DNA of 64,000 bases from Volutella citrinella (taxonomy: Eukaryota; Ascomycota; Sordariomycetes; Hypocreales; Nectriaceae), in assembly GCA_034401135.1 (NCBI GenBank), contig JAWZSP010000003.1, positions 1,302,001 to 1,366,000 on the forward strand. The letters are read 5' to 3'. The notes beneath the pieces were generated by a model. That model saw nothing but the letters and a program-made list of their open reading frames with translations, made no database searches and had not been told where the DNA came from. The translations under genes and the position numbers were made by a program. Positions 44,179 through 53,397 of the stretch are shown in pieces; the stretch's first letter is position 1; each line of letters starts with the position of its first letter.

Positions 44179-47100
44179 ATGACATCAGATGGCCCAGGTG
44201 AAGAGCCTGCGTCCTCCGGCCTGGGGCGCGTCAGCCGAGAGGACGGCCCCTTCGTTCTCAGGACGCTGCTCGACGAGGTGCCACTCTCGGCCGACGGGTC
44301 CCGAGACGACATCAAGATTAACTGCGTCGAGTACCTGAGCAAGTAGCTCCCTGCCTCATGGCTGCGCCCATACGAATTCTAACCATCCATCATGCAGACA
44401 ATAACTTGTACATCGGCACATCGGCATCGGAACTACTTCACTTCGTCCAGATCCCGCCCGACCCGAGCGATAAGAATGGCCAGCCCGTCTATATTCTGGC
44501 CTCTAGGCTATGTCCTGCATATGCAGAGTCGTCTGTTGGTTCAGCAACTTCAAAACCAGGTGTCCAGCAGATTCTTCTTCTGCCCCGGGTTGGAAAAGCC
44601 TGCATCCTGTGCAATTGGACGGTCACGTTTTATTCGCTTCCGGAGCTGAGCCCAGTATTCGGAACAACGCAGGTGAAAAATTGTAATTGGATTGGCGGAG
44701 TCGATTTGAATGAATCCATCATCGACGAGCCCAGCACCCCCAAGAACACTGTCGCTGTCATCCTCTCTCTAAATCGAAGAATTCAGCTTGTTCGCATTGG
44801 TGAAGAAGCTCGTGCTTTCAGGGTGCGTCCAACCATCAGATTTATGGCGCGCCAAAACTAATTAACACATACTAGAATATCGACTTCTCTGGGAGTATCA
44901 TGTCGTCGCGACGAGACTCGATAGCCTGCGTTGCAAACTCAAAGTCGTATGCGCTCGTGGATGTGGACCGCAACCTTAAGATTCCGCTGATGAGCATTTC
45001 ATCGCTCGATGAAACCACCCCTCCAGGAGAAATCGGACACGTACAAAATCTCACAGGCGACGATGGTAGCGGTATACTTCGGAGCTCATCATCTGCCCAG
45101 AGCCGACCGCTCAGCGGAGCCCTTGGCCACGGTCGAAGCACGAGTCTCGGTGGCGCCGTCCTAGGGGGGATCCGCCGCCAGGAGCCTCGGGGGAGTAGTG
45201 AGAGTGATGAATCCCAACGGCCCTCGCGAGCAGATCTATCGCCAAGCCCGAAGCCCCCTGGAGAGGGATCCAGCGCAGCTTTGGATAAGCCATTGCCTGC
45301 AGCCCCTTCTCCGGTTAGGACCCCAACCCAGGCTACTAGTCCCCGGCCGAAACCTGGAGCCGTGTTCCTCAAGCCACACATCTCTTCCCCAACCCCAGAC
45401 GAGTTCCTCCTCGTCACTGGAACGAGCCCGTTAGAACCGGGCATCGGAATATTTGTGAATCTCGATGGCGACCCAACCCGGCCTACCCTCGAATTTGACC
45501 GGTATCCCAAGGAGGTGGTGGTAGATGCCCGACAAACCAATCTATCATCATCCACATCAGCTCTTCAGCCCGAAGAGGATGGCTACGTCTTGGCATCAAT
45601 GTGCAAGGAAATAGAGGGTCAATTACGCCATGGACTAGAGATTCAACGACTGGATGCTGGCTCCGAGGCAAACCGTAAAAAGTTCTGGTTAGAGTCTGGA
45701 GAGGGCGGGGTGCCTGGCTCATACGGTTTACGGGCGTTGACCGGCTCCGAGGAAGCAAAGTTCGAGGAGATCGTTGAGAGGCTGTGTACGAGGAAGTTCA
45801 TGCCCTTCTCGCCAACCCCTGAAGCCTCCATGTCCTCCCTTACTACGTCCGATTCGAGAACGGCTTTGTCCATTGAGCGATTTGCCAAGGAACAAGAGCT
45901 ATTCGACCAAAATCTCGACTCTCAGGATGAGGAGTCACTCCCAGAGGGCTGGGAAACCTCTCGTAACGCGGAGGGCGAAGACTTCGCCCGAAAGCTAGCA
46001 AAGGTCGAGGCGAGGCTTGCCGTTTGGAAGGGAAATCACATCTGGTGGGCCATCCGCAACCCCCTACTTAATCAGCTCGAAGCTACCCTCGAGGCTGCTT
46101 GTCCGGAGGGTTATTCCAATCCAAAACTGATCAAGAGAGAAGCGATTCTCGTCATGTTGGATTTGATCAAGGGTCGCGATGCGCGAACTGAACTGGAATT
46201 CATGACGTTTGGCTACGTCCGACAAAAGGCCGGTCTATTACTGTTGACAAGCTTCCTACAGTCACCCAAGGATAACCAATTTACGGAAAAGGACATGAAG
46301 GTTCTAGAAAGTGTCCTAGTTGACAGCGGGTTAGACCCAAGAGTTGTGCTGTCTTTCATTCCTGGCATCAGGAACGAAATCGTGGAGGGACGCCGCGGGA
46401 TTTGGATTTATGGTGGCGTAAAGAAGGCTGCGGACCCTTACATTCGGCATCCAGAGAACCACGAAAGCCTCACAAAAGCGGATGTCGGAAGCCTTGACTA
46501 CAGAATCCTGCAATTCCTCCGGTGGTTCCTCGGGTCCTGGCGAAAGAAAAAGGGCTTTGGCAGCGTCGCTGACGAACAAGAGGTCTTCCGTACAGTTGAT
46601 GCCGCTCTATTAACCGTTCTCCTCGAGCTAGACAAGCAATCGCCAAAGGGGATGGGCAAGGGCGGTGCTGTCAGAGCAGACTTGAACGAGCTAGTCGACA
46701 AGGGTGTGGACTGCTTCGAACGCGCGGTCGATCTGCTCGAATCGTACCACCGACTGTTTATCCTCAGCCGCCTATACCAAAGCCGCAAGCTCTCGGGCGA
46801 TGTCCTTGCCACCTGGAAACGCATCATTGAGGGTGAGCGGGACGACGGCCAAGAGTTTCGCGATGGGGAACAGCGAGTCCGGGAGTACTTGACAAAGATT
46901 GGCAGCCAATCGCTTGTGCAGGAATACGGAGTGTGGTTGGCCACGCGCAACCCAAAGCTTGGAGTCCAGGTCTTTGCAGAGGACAAGAGCCGAGTTGCAA
47001 AGTTCGAGCCCGTCAAGGTGGTTGAGCTGCTCAAGGAGCAAGCCCCGGACGCAGTCAAGTATTACCTCGAGCATCTCGTGTTTGGCAAGAACAACACGGC

Positions 47101-47881
47101 CTATGTCAACGACCTCATCGCTTACTATCTAGATGTGGTCGTGACGGACCTCGAATCATCTGCTGAAAGCCGAGAGATGGTCACGGCCACGTATGAAGCA
47201 TACCGTGCCCTACAGGCCCCGAAGCCGGCATACCGTCATTTCCTCAAGGACAATGCCCCGGAGGACAATGAAGTCTGGCACAGCCGCCTACGCCTTCTTC
47301 GGCTCCTTGGCGGAACTCAGGATTATGATGCCTCTGCCATCAGCAGCCGCATATCAACACTCCCCGACGGCTTGCTCGTACCGGAAACCATCATCCTCGC
47401 CGGTCGGGCACGCGAACATGAGAAGGCCCTGCGCCTCCTCATCCATAACCTCGGCGACTACGACACGGCTGTCTCATACTGTCTCCGCGGGGGCGCCACC
47501 ACTGCATCACCTCCGTCCAGCGCCGGAACAAGTGGTCCGGCCGAACTCCCGCCCGCCGAGGAGCAGCGCCATCTCTTCCACGTAGTACTGAAAGAGCTGC
47601 TCGCCCTCGAGGACGCCAGCGATCGAGTAGAGCAGACAGGAGCGCTTCTCGAGCGCTTTGGAGGCTGGTTCGAGATTGACGACGTTCTCGGTCTGATTCC
47701 GGACGACTGGTCAGTCGACATCGTCGCCGGGTTCCTCATGGGCGCCCTCAAGCGCCTGGTCGGAGAGCGACATGAGACTATGATGACAAGGGCTCTCAGC
47801 GGGGCAGAGAATCTGCGTGTCAACTACGACTACGTGGCCCAGGTGGAAGAAAAGGGTCCCACCATCGAGGCCTCGAACTAA
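44179..47881 (+). CDS. vps3: Vps3/TGFBRAP1-like CORVET tethering subunit
   Basis: Subunit of the CORVET endosomal tether that binds the Rab5 family. Three exons, 44179-44338, 44398-44822 and 44876-47881, give 1196 residues. The N-terminal CNH beta-propeller includes IKINCVEYL, NNNLYIGTSASELLHFVQIPPDP, ILLLPRVGKACILCNWTVTFYSLPEL, DEFLLVTGTSPLEPGIGIFVNLDG and a later propeller blade, interrupted by a Ser/Pro-rich loop (about residues 240-310). The C-terminal helical region includes LYQSRKLSGDVLATWKRI, KFEPVKVVELLKEQAPDAVKYYLEHLV, AREHEKALRLLIHNLGDYDTAVSYCLRGG and FEIDDVLGLIPDDWSVDIVAGFL, the Vps39/TRAP1-type domains. The first intron (44339-44397) only works as a GC-AG intron (GCAAGT donor); GT-based joining at the nearby GTAGCT breaks the frame. 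CORVET-specific Vps3 rather than HOPS Vps39 is the better match at the N-terminus. Confidence 0.9.
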
Positions 47882-48687
47882 TCCTGAAAAAGCAAGAGTG
47901 TGAGGTTGTGGCTGGGGGTCTTGGGGGTGTGATGTTGCGGCCCACGTGTATATGTGAGTCTTTGTTGGTGTATATACGGCTGCGTCCTGGGATCACGAAT
48001 GAATGCTTATTTCACCATTATTATCATCACCATTATCATCGTCACCATTCTCATCATAACTATCATCAATTGCCATTGTGCGTTCCCTCTACCCATGACT
48101 ATGCAGACCTCCGTATTTTTCCCTCGGGCATCAACTGGCGGGTTTTGTGTACTGGTCACCGACACCCCTGATCAAGCGCCAGGCATTGCCCATCGCAACG
48201 GGCATAGGCCAAGTTGAAGACGACAACTCCAGGGCTAGCAAACGCCCGCACACGGCTCTCTTTAGTCGTATCCTACTTCCAGCTCGACAAAAGAACCCTG
48301 TCGTCGTCGTGCGAGGGTCGACGCCACAGCCCAGGTGATGGTGACAGCGACCAATCATGGCGGGCCGAGGGGTCGGAGCTGAAAAACCACAACACGAGAC
48401 TTGCGCCCGTTCGGCCCATCATGAACTGGCGGTTTCGGGGCTTCGGCGTTTGAGCGAGTTTTCTTTTGGGGCAGGACACGGCATATTGACGGGTATATAA
48501 GTTCGTCCCGGCCCACTGGTTGCTTCGTTCGAAAGCCGCACCCACAGGGGTTACAAGGACTGAAGAGCAGGAATGTATGTGTAATAGCCATGCCTCCCCA
48601 CAGGGGGGAGGTTTATGAGAGTCCTCGCACCAAGGTCGATATATGGATGGGGATTGGTCGACTGGGCCACGCTCATGGCGTCTGAAT
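47882..48687. other. 3' flank of vps3 and spacer before the decayed methyltransferase
   Basis: Contains an imperfect ATC/CAT triplet repeat at about 48013-48070 in the vps3 3' flank. No supported gene. Confidence 0.5.
48013..48070. repeat. Imperfect ATC triplet repeat
   Basis: The stretch is composed almost entirely of ATT, ATC and ACC triplets in a CAT/ATC register, about 130 bp after the vps3 stop codon. It is non-coding in any supported gene. Confidence 0.7.
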
Positions 48688-49475
48688 CTATCGAATCGAG
48701 CAGCAAGCCAGCCAGCGCTTTCCATCCGGCACGTTTTCCTCGCACTCCCGATCCCACTGCCTCTCCTCGCCGTTGCAGTCCCGCTCCCAGATGCCCTCCA
48801 TCTACCTCGAGCCCGACGTCACGCAGAGCGTCGGCATCGAAGAACCCTCACAAGGACGCCATCCCCTGTAGAACCGGACCACGACGCAGCAGCGAGCCTC
48901 GACGTAGACCAGGGCCGTGACGCCCCCGCCGGCCAGGACCATCTCGGTGCAGATGTTGCGCGCAATGTTGTGCGTGAGTGTCTTGATGACAGGCACCGCC
49001 GGGTAGTCTGTGACGACAACTCGCCACGCTCCCAGCAGCTTGGTCATGATGCCTTGGCAGGACAGTACCACAACTTTGGGCGTATCCATCCCTCCGACGT
49101 CAAAGCTCGGCGAGCTCTCGCAGATGGCGCGGAGCTTGTCGAGCGGCAGGCCAAGGGTGTCGGCCTCCGCCAGCTGCAGCGATGCGTTCTAGGGAAATTG
49201 GCTAGAACAAGCTTGTGGTACTCTCCCGGGCCGGGGCCGTTTAGACCAATTTGTAGAGGCTTGGGCAGTTGCGGCGACTTGTAGAGGAGAGAGTGCTCAG
49301 CATCGCCATGGAGGTTGGCAACATCGTCGGGGAAGACAACGCTCAGGGACTCGCCGAAGTGGTCTTCAGGGTCAACAGCGTTGTCGTTATCCTTGTCAGA
49401 AATGGGCCAGGTGAAAGACCCAGGGTCAATGAGCAGAATTTGCAGCCTCGTAGTTCTGGTGAAGTGATGGATGGT
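48688..49475 (-). pseudogene. Decayed methyltransferase (family 16 / nicotinamide N-methyltransferase-like)
   Basis: Consecutive minus-strand segments in different frames read as pieces of one fungal methyltransferase. Segment one (about 49460-49210) has LLIDPGSFTWPI, LSVVFPDDVANLHGDAEHSL and LYKSPQLPKPLQIGL. Segment two has NASLQLAEADTLGLPLDKL, then WRVVVTDYPAVPVIKTLTHN. Segment three has FFDADALRDVGLEVDG. Segment four has IWERDCNGEERQWDRE and KRWLACCSIR before a stop at 48688-48690. The order matches the family, whose intact members join an acidic-loop/SAM core to a C-terminal FFD-x-L, IWERDC and RKRWL region. Frameshifts separate the segments, the SAM glycine motif is missing where it should precede VVVTDYP, and the middle after the TDYP strand is too short. 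An intron could explain one change of frame, but not all. Confidence 0.65.
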
Positions 49476-50275
49476 TTATTTGCCTGCCGCGACCGTTTTC
49501 CAGCTTCTTTCTAATTACAGGCGTTGGTCTGATAGATAGAGAGTGACGAGGACGTAGTAAATTTTTGTCGTCCATGGCCGATGTCTGTCTAGTCAATCAA
49601 TTCATTCAATTCCAAGTCAAATCATGGTCCCTCACACTTAAGCAAGTCACAGTTGGCTGTGTCAAAATCCATTATCATTGATGTGTAGTATTTCAGACTC
49701 GCCCCTCCAGTCTGAATCGAGATGCAATTCACCATAAACTCCTGGAATATCCAGCCCCAGCATCGAGCCTAGCGAGGCCCTTGCCCCTTGCCCATCGTTT
49801 CCCGTACAAGTACATGAAGCGGTCTTCCCAATGCCGCCAAACCCCCTCCCCCACTGTGACGTGACGCAAACCATTATCATAAAGTGATGACGAGTGTCCC
49901 CAAAGAGCATGAACCGACGAGTGTGAGACAGTATTGGTGGTTTCCCTTTCAAGGGGAATCATTGATATCGTGCATTATAGTCATCAGGCCGTCAAATAGT
50001 GAAACACACACCCGGTAAGGTAGGTAAAGAAAAATAAACAAAAATCAAGGGGTATCGATACGTCAACTCCCAGCACAATCCGAAGACGGGGAGGGGAGTA
50101 AGCCAGCCATCTTCCTCTGACGCTCCCATCCCGCCCAGTCATTATTCCCGTCCCGTAGTCCGCAGTCCGTAATATTGGCCCGTCCATGACTCCCTTATCT
50201 AGTACAGTTTCGCGTTGCGCCGTCTCTCCATGCTCTTTTGCGAATATCAAGTTTTTGGTGAGGAGAGTATGGTAA
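49476..50275. other. Intergenic region, upstream of the pseudogene and 3' flank of the zinc-finger gene
   Basis: No supported coding sequence. Both flanking loci are on the minus strand. Confidence 0.5.
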
Positions 50276-52711
50276 TTAGACAGTGCTCTTGGTCTCAAGC
50301 AGCAGCTGCATCTCCTTCAACTGCTCGGGAGTGGGGTCGTCCGAGATCCAGGGTCCCTTCTCCTCGTCAGTGGCGTTGTGGAAACCCTCAGCACGCCTAA
50401 GAGTCTGGACGTCCAGATCCGTCACATAGGACTCGCCATCGGACAACTTGATGCGCACCTCGTGGTCGGTGGAGAGCATCATGTCATCCTTTGCAAGCCG
50501 TCGAGGTCCATCAAAAACGGCCAAGACGCGCTTCTTCATTGTCATCTGGCCCTTGTCAAAGCCCCAGGAAGAAGGGTAGTCGCGGCGGTTCTTGCGGCCC
50601 TTGGTCTTGGTCGCGAGAGTGACACCGCCTCGGGAGTGTGTGACTCCCCGCGACTTCTGAACGCCATTGGCAGGGTTTCCCTTCTTCTTGGCGACGGGCG
50701 AGTGGCTCTTCTTCGAGGAGCTCTCAGTCTCGTCCTCGTCGCTGTCATCCTCATCGTCCTCGTCCATAGCTGTCGTCTCGGTGGTGATCGGCAGGTTGTT
50801 CTTCTCCAGGGTCTGGTGAACATCCTTGTCGTTTTCCACCTCGGCGAGCCGCTTCGCGTTGATGGCTTCGGCGGGGTCCTCCTGCTGCACAATGCGCAGC
50901 ACACAATCGTCCAGATGCTCGTAGAAGTCCTGGGCGTTGGAGAAGGTCTGTGAGCAAGTGCTGCACTTGCCAGTCGCATCAGGGGCGTAACCAGTAAGCT
51001 TCTTGCCACTGTTGGAGCTAGGAGTAGCCTTCTTGCGGCTGTTGGGGGGAGTCTGCTCGACTCCGTGGACAGCTGTGAGGTGGCGCTTGAAGACGTCGGC
51101 TCGGTTGAACGACTTCTCGGCGGCGGAACCAGAGCCGGGACAGAAGCCGCAGACCATGGTGCCCTTGTAATGGGTCAGGGTGTGGCGGTTCTTGTCGTAC
51201 TTTCGAGCGAAGCCCTTGACGTGATACTCGCACGTCTGGATAGGGCACTTCTCGGGTCGCTCAGTCTGGTGCGTCAACATGTGGGCCTTAAGGTCCTTGA
51301 AGATCTTGCCGCACTCGGGCCAGGTGCATCGCTGCTTCTCCTTCGTCTCGTCACCACTGGGATACTCGCCAGGGGTGGCGGGGACGAGGTGTCCCATGCT
51401 GGGAGCCCGGACGTGCGCGTCCATGGGGGGAGCACCATAGGGGCTGCCGGGGAATGCTGACTGGAAAGGTCCATTGTGGAGGAAGGGCGACGAGCTGTTG
51501 TTTCGCATCATATTAGGCTGAGGAGGGGAGGAGGCGACAGAAGGCGAGGCGGGATAAGGGTGGTTCTGTTGGAAGTGTGCGTCAAATGGGATGCCCATTG
51601 GTCGAGCAATTTCTGGCTGGATAAGTGATGGATCTATTGTCCAAGGAAGCGCAAGGTCAGCCGTCATGATCGGAGAATCATCCAATGGCCCGAGGGCGCG
51701 TGATTCATGGAGAGGTTGGAGGAGAGCCGTTGCGAGGCTGCTGCCATGCTCGGAGCTGAACACGTCGGCTAGTGGGGTAGGAGAGGGGGCCTTGTGGTGC
51801 TGAAGTGACTGAAAGCCGGGCAAGTGCCATGTCTCAGTTGAGAAAATAGCCGACATGCTGCTAGCAGGCCGTCTCTTCGGCGATCTTGCGGTGATGGGGT
51901 GATGGGAGGTAGAGGTGGGAGCGGGAACGGGAACGGGGATGCGCACAGGCAGGCCACATGAAGGTGTGGATGAAGCCTTCGGAGAGAGCGGCGAGGAAGG
52001 GGATAAAGAATTCTCTGTTTGAGGCAGCTGGTGCAGTGTGGGTGAGGGTGTAAGTGGATAGGGGATACCACCAGCTCGGTGGGGAGGCCTCTTCGGCGAG
52101 AGCGAGAGCGACTTAGTGGGCGCAGCAGCTGCAGCTCCAGCTGCACAAGCGCCGGGAGGCGCTATACCAGCCGCGACAGGGGAATCATGAGAATCAGAAG
52201 AGGAAGAGCGCAACTTACCAACAAAACCCTTGGGTGCTTGACCAAAGTCGTAAGCGAGCTCCTCCATACCCGGGTTGGCAAAGGGCGAGTACTCGGGGTT
52301 CGGCATGAAGTCGTTGCCGACGATAGTGGGCTGGACGTGGAACTGAGGCCAGTCGGCCACAGCGCCCATCTGGCCGTGGTTTGACTGCGGCGATCCGATG
52401 GCAGACGAGGCCGCAGAAGGAGCAGAAGCGGTTGACAGGCTGGAGGAGGGTAGGCGCATATCGCTGCCCTCATCCGTGTACATGCCGGGCGAGGCGCGGC
52501 TGTTGAAGACCAGGCTTGGTGCGTCGGTGTACATGTGAGGTTCAAAACCGGGAGAGTAGAACTCGTGGCCGGCAGACTGGTGGAGGCCAGAGAAAGCATC
52601 AGATGGGATGCTCACATCCATGGTGCCCGAGGCACCGAAGACGCCCGAGTGGCCCGGATATGCATCTGTCGCGAACATGCCATATGGCGGTTGCTCCGAC
52701 ATAGATGTCAT
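50276..52711 (-). CDS. C2H2 zinc-finger transcription regulator
   Basis: Single long frame of 811 residues from the ATG at 52711 (MTSMSEQPPYGMF). The frame extends upstream only through a GTG codon, so this is the first ATG. The N-terminal 440 residues are Ser/Pro-rich and disordered, as in activator regions. From about residue 455 several zinc-finger-like units follow: RCTWPECGKIFKDLKAHMLTH, CPIQTCEYHVKGFARKYDKNRHTLTH, MVCGFCPGSGSAAEKSFNRADVFKRHLTAVH and, later, CSTCSQTFSNAQDFYEHLDDC. An acidic stretch (DEDDEDDSDEDE) and a basic region come next, and the conserved C-terminus is RRDYPSSWGFDKGQMTMKKRVLAVFDGPRRL. The fingers mark a conserved Pezizomycotina regulator; I do not assign a named gene. 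An in-frame GTAAGT...TATAG segment inside the frame (52218-52162) may be an optional intron. Confidence 0.9.
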   Translation of the reverse strand: MTSMSEQPPYGMFATDAYPGHSGVFGASGTMDVSIPSDAFSGLHQSAGHEFYSPGFEPHMYTDAPSLVFNSRASPGMYTDEGSDMRLPSSSLSTASAPSAASSAIGSPQSNHGQMGAVADWPQFHVQPTIVGNDFMPNPEYSPFANPGMEELAYDFGQAPKGFVGKLRSSSSDSHDSPVAAGIAPPGACAAGAAAAAPTKSLSLSPKRPPHRAGGIPYPLTPSPTLHQLPQTENSLSPSSPLSPKASSTPSCGLPVRIPVPVPAPTSTSHHPITARSPKRRPASSMSAIFSTETWHLPGFQSLQHHKAPSPTPLADVFSSEHGSSLATALLQPLHESRALGPLDDSPIMTADLALPWTIDPSLIQPEIARPMGIPFDAHFQQNHPYPASPSVASSPPQPNMMRNNSSSPFLHNGPFQSAFPGSPYGAPPMDAHVRAPSMGHLVPATPGEYPSGDETKEKQRCTWPECGKIFKDLKAHMLTHQTERPEKCPIQTCEYHVKGFARKYDKNRHTLTHYKGTMVCGFCPGSGSAAEKSFNRADVFKRHLTAVHGVEQTPPNSRKKATPSSNSGKKLTGYAPDATGKCSTCSQTFSNAQDFYEHLDDCVLRIVQQEDPAEAINAKRLAEVENDKDVHQTLEKNNLPITTETTAMDEDDEDDSDEDETESSSKKSHSPVAKKKGNPANGVQKSRGVTHSRGGVTLATKTKGRKNRRDYPSSWGFDKGQMTMKKRVLAVFDGPRRLAKDDMMLSTDHEVRIKLSDGESYVTDLDVQTLRRAEGFHNATDEEKGPWISDDPTPEQLKEMQLLLETKSTV

Positions 52712-52838
52712 ACTGTTGTGTGTCGCGAATGTGAATATCGATGTGAATGGCAAAGGTGAGTCGATGTGATGGAGAAGGCGACAACGGGAGTGACGCGAGA
52801 GCTGCTCAGCCACAGAGAGAGGCGATCACCGCTGTCTA

Positions 52839-52885
52839 CTAAAGTCAGAGCCTCGTCAGAGGCCGAGGTAGTCTGAGGAACTCAC
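52839..52885 (-). other. Candidate 5' leader intron of the zinc-finger gene
   Basis: On the minus strand CAG|GTGAGT is followed, 47 nt later, by a CTGAC branch point and TTTAG. It lies about 130 bp upstream of the ATG at 52711 and would be spliced from the untranslated leader. There is no coding test for it. Confidence 0.4.
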
Positions 52886-53376
52886 CTGCACCACTAAGCA
52901 TACCAAGTCCGCAGTCAGGCTGGGTAACGTCGCGGGATCTCGAGTCTCGAGATGCTGCTGCTTGTGTTTGCGATGTCCGGTCTCGTCGATCTAGACGAGG
53001 CACAACAGAGAGGGAGGATGATCAAGTCTAAACAAGATATTGATCAAAGCACAGTCGGTATTGGTCGTAGGGCTGGTGAATTCCAACTCTCTGTGGATGG
53101 GGAGTCGGGGGCACCAATGTAGTTATAGACAAGGCAGCCAGAGGTCCTGCACCTGCATAGGGTCTGTGACGGATCGGCCTGCCTGTCTCCAGTCGAGATG
53201 CTCTGGCCTAGAGCCGCGAGCCAGACCAAAAGCCTAGAGCCCAGCGAGCTAGTTACCCCCCGGCCCTAGCAGAGTGTGAGTTGGATGTGAGGGTGTGTGA
53301 GTGAGAGGGGGGCGTGCAGGTGGATGTGGACAAGGGCATGGGAATGGATGGGGATGTGGAGTGCGGTTGTGGATGC

Positions 53377-53397
53377 GGGTGTGGGCGGGTGGGTGGG
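53377..53397 (+). other. G-quadruplex-forming motif
   Basis: Five GGG runs separated by one to three bases (runs at 53377, 53383, 53387, 53391 and 53395). It sits in a GT/GA-rich tract about 670 bp upstream of the zinc-finger start codon. The sequence fits the classic G3N1-7 pattern; folding in vivo is not shown. Confidence 0.6.

Noticed and set aside
50276..52813. Longer zinc-finger protein starting at 52813
   Set aside because: The codon there is GTG. The first ATG in the frame is at 52711 and gives the natural start.
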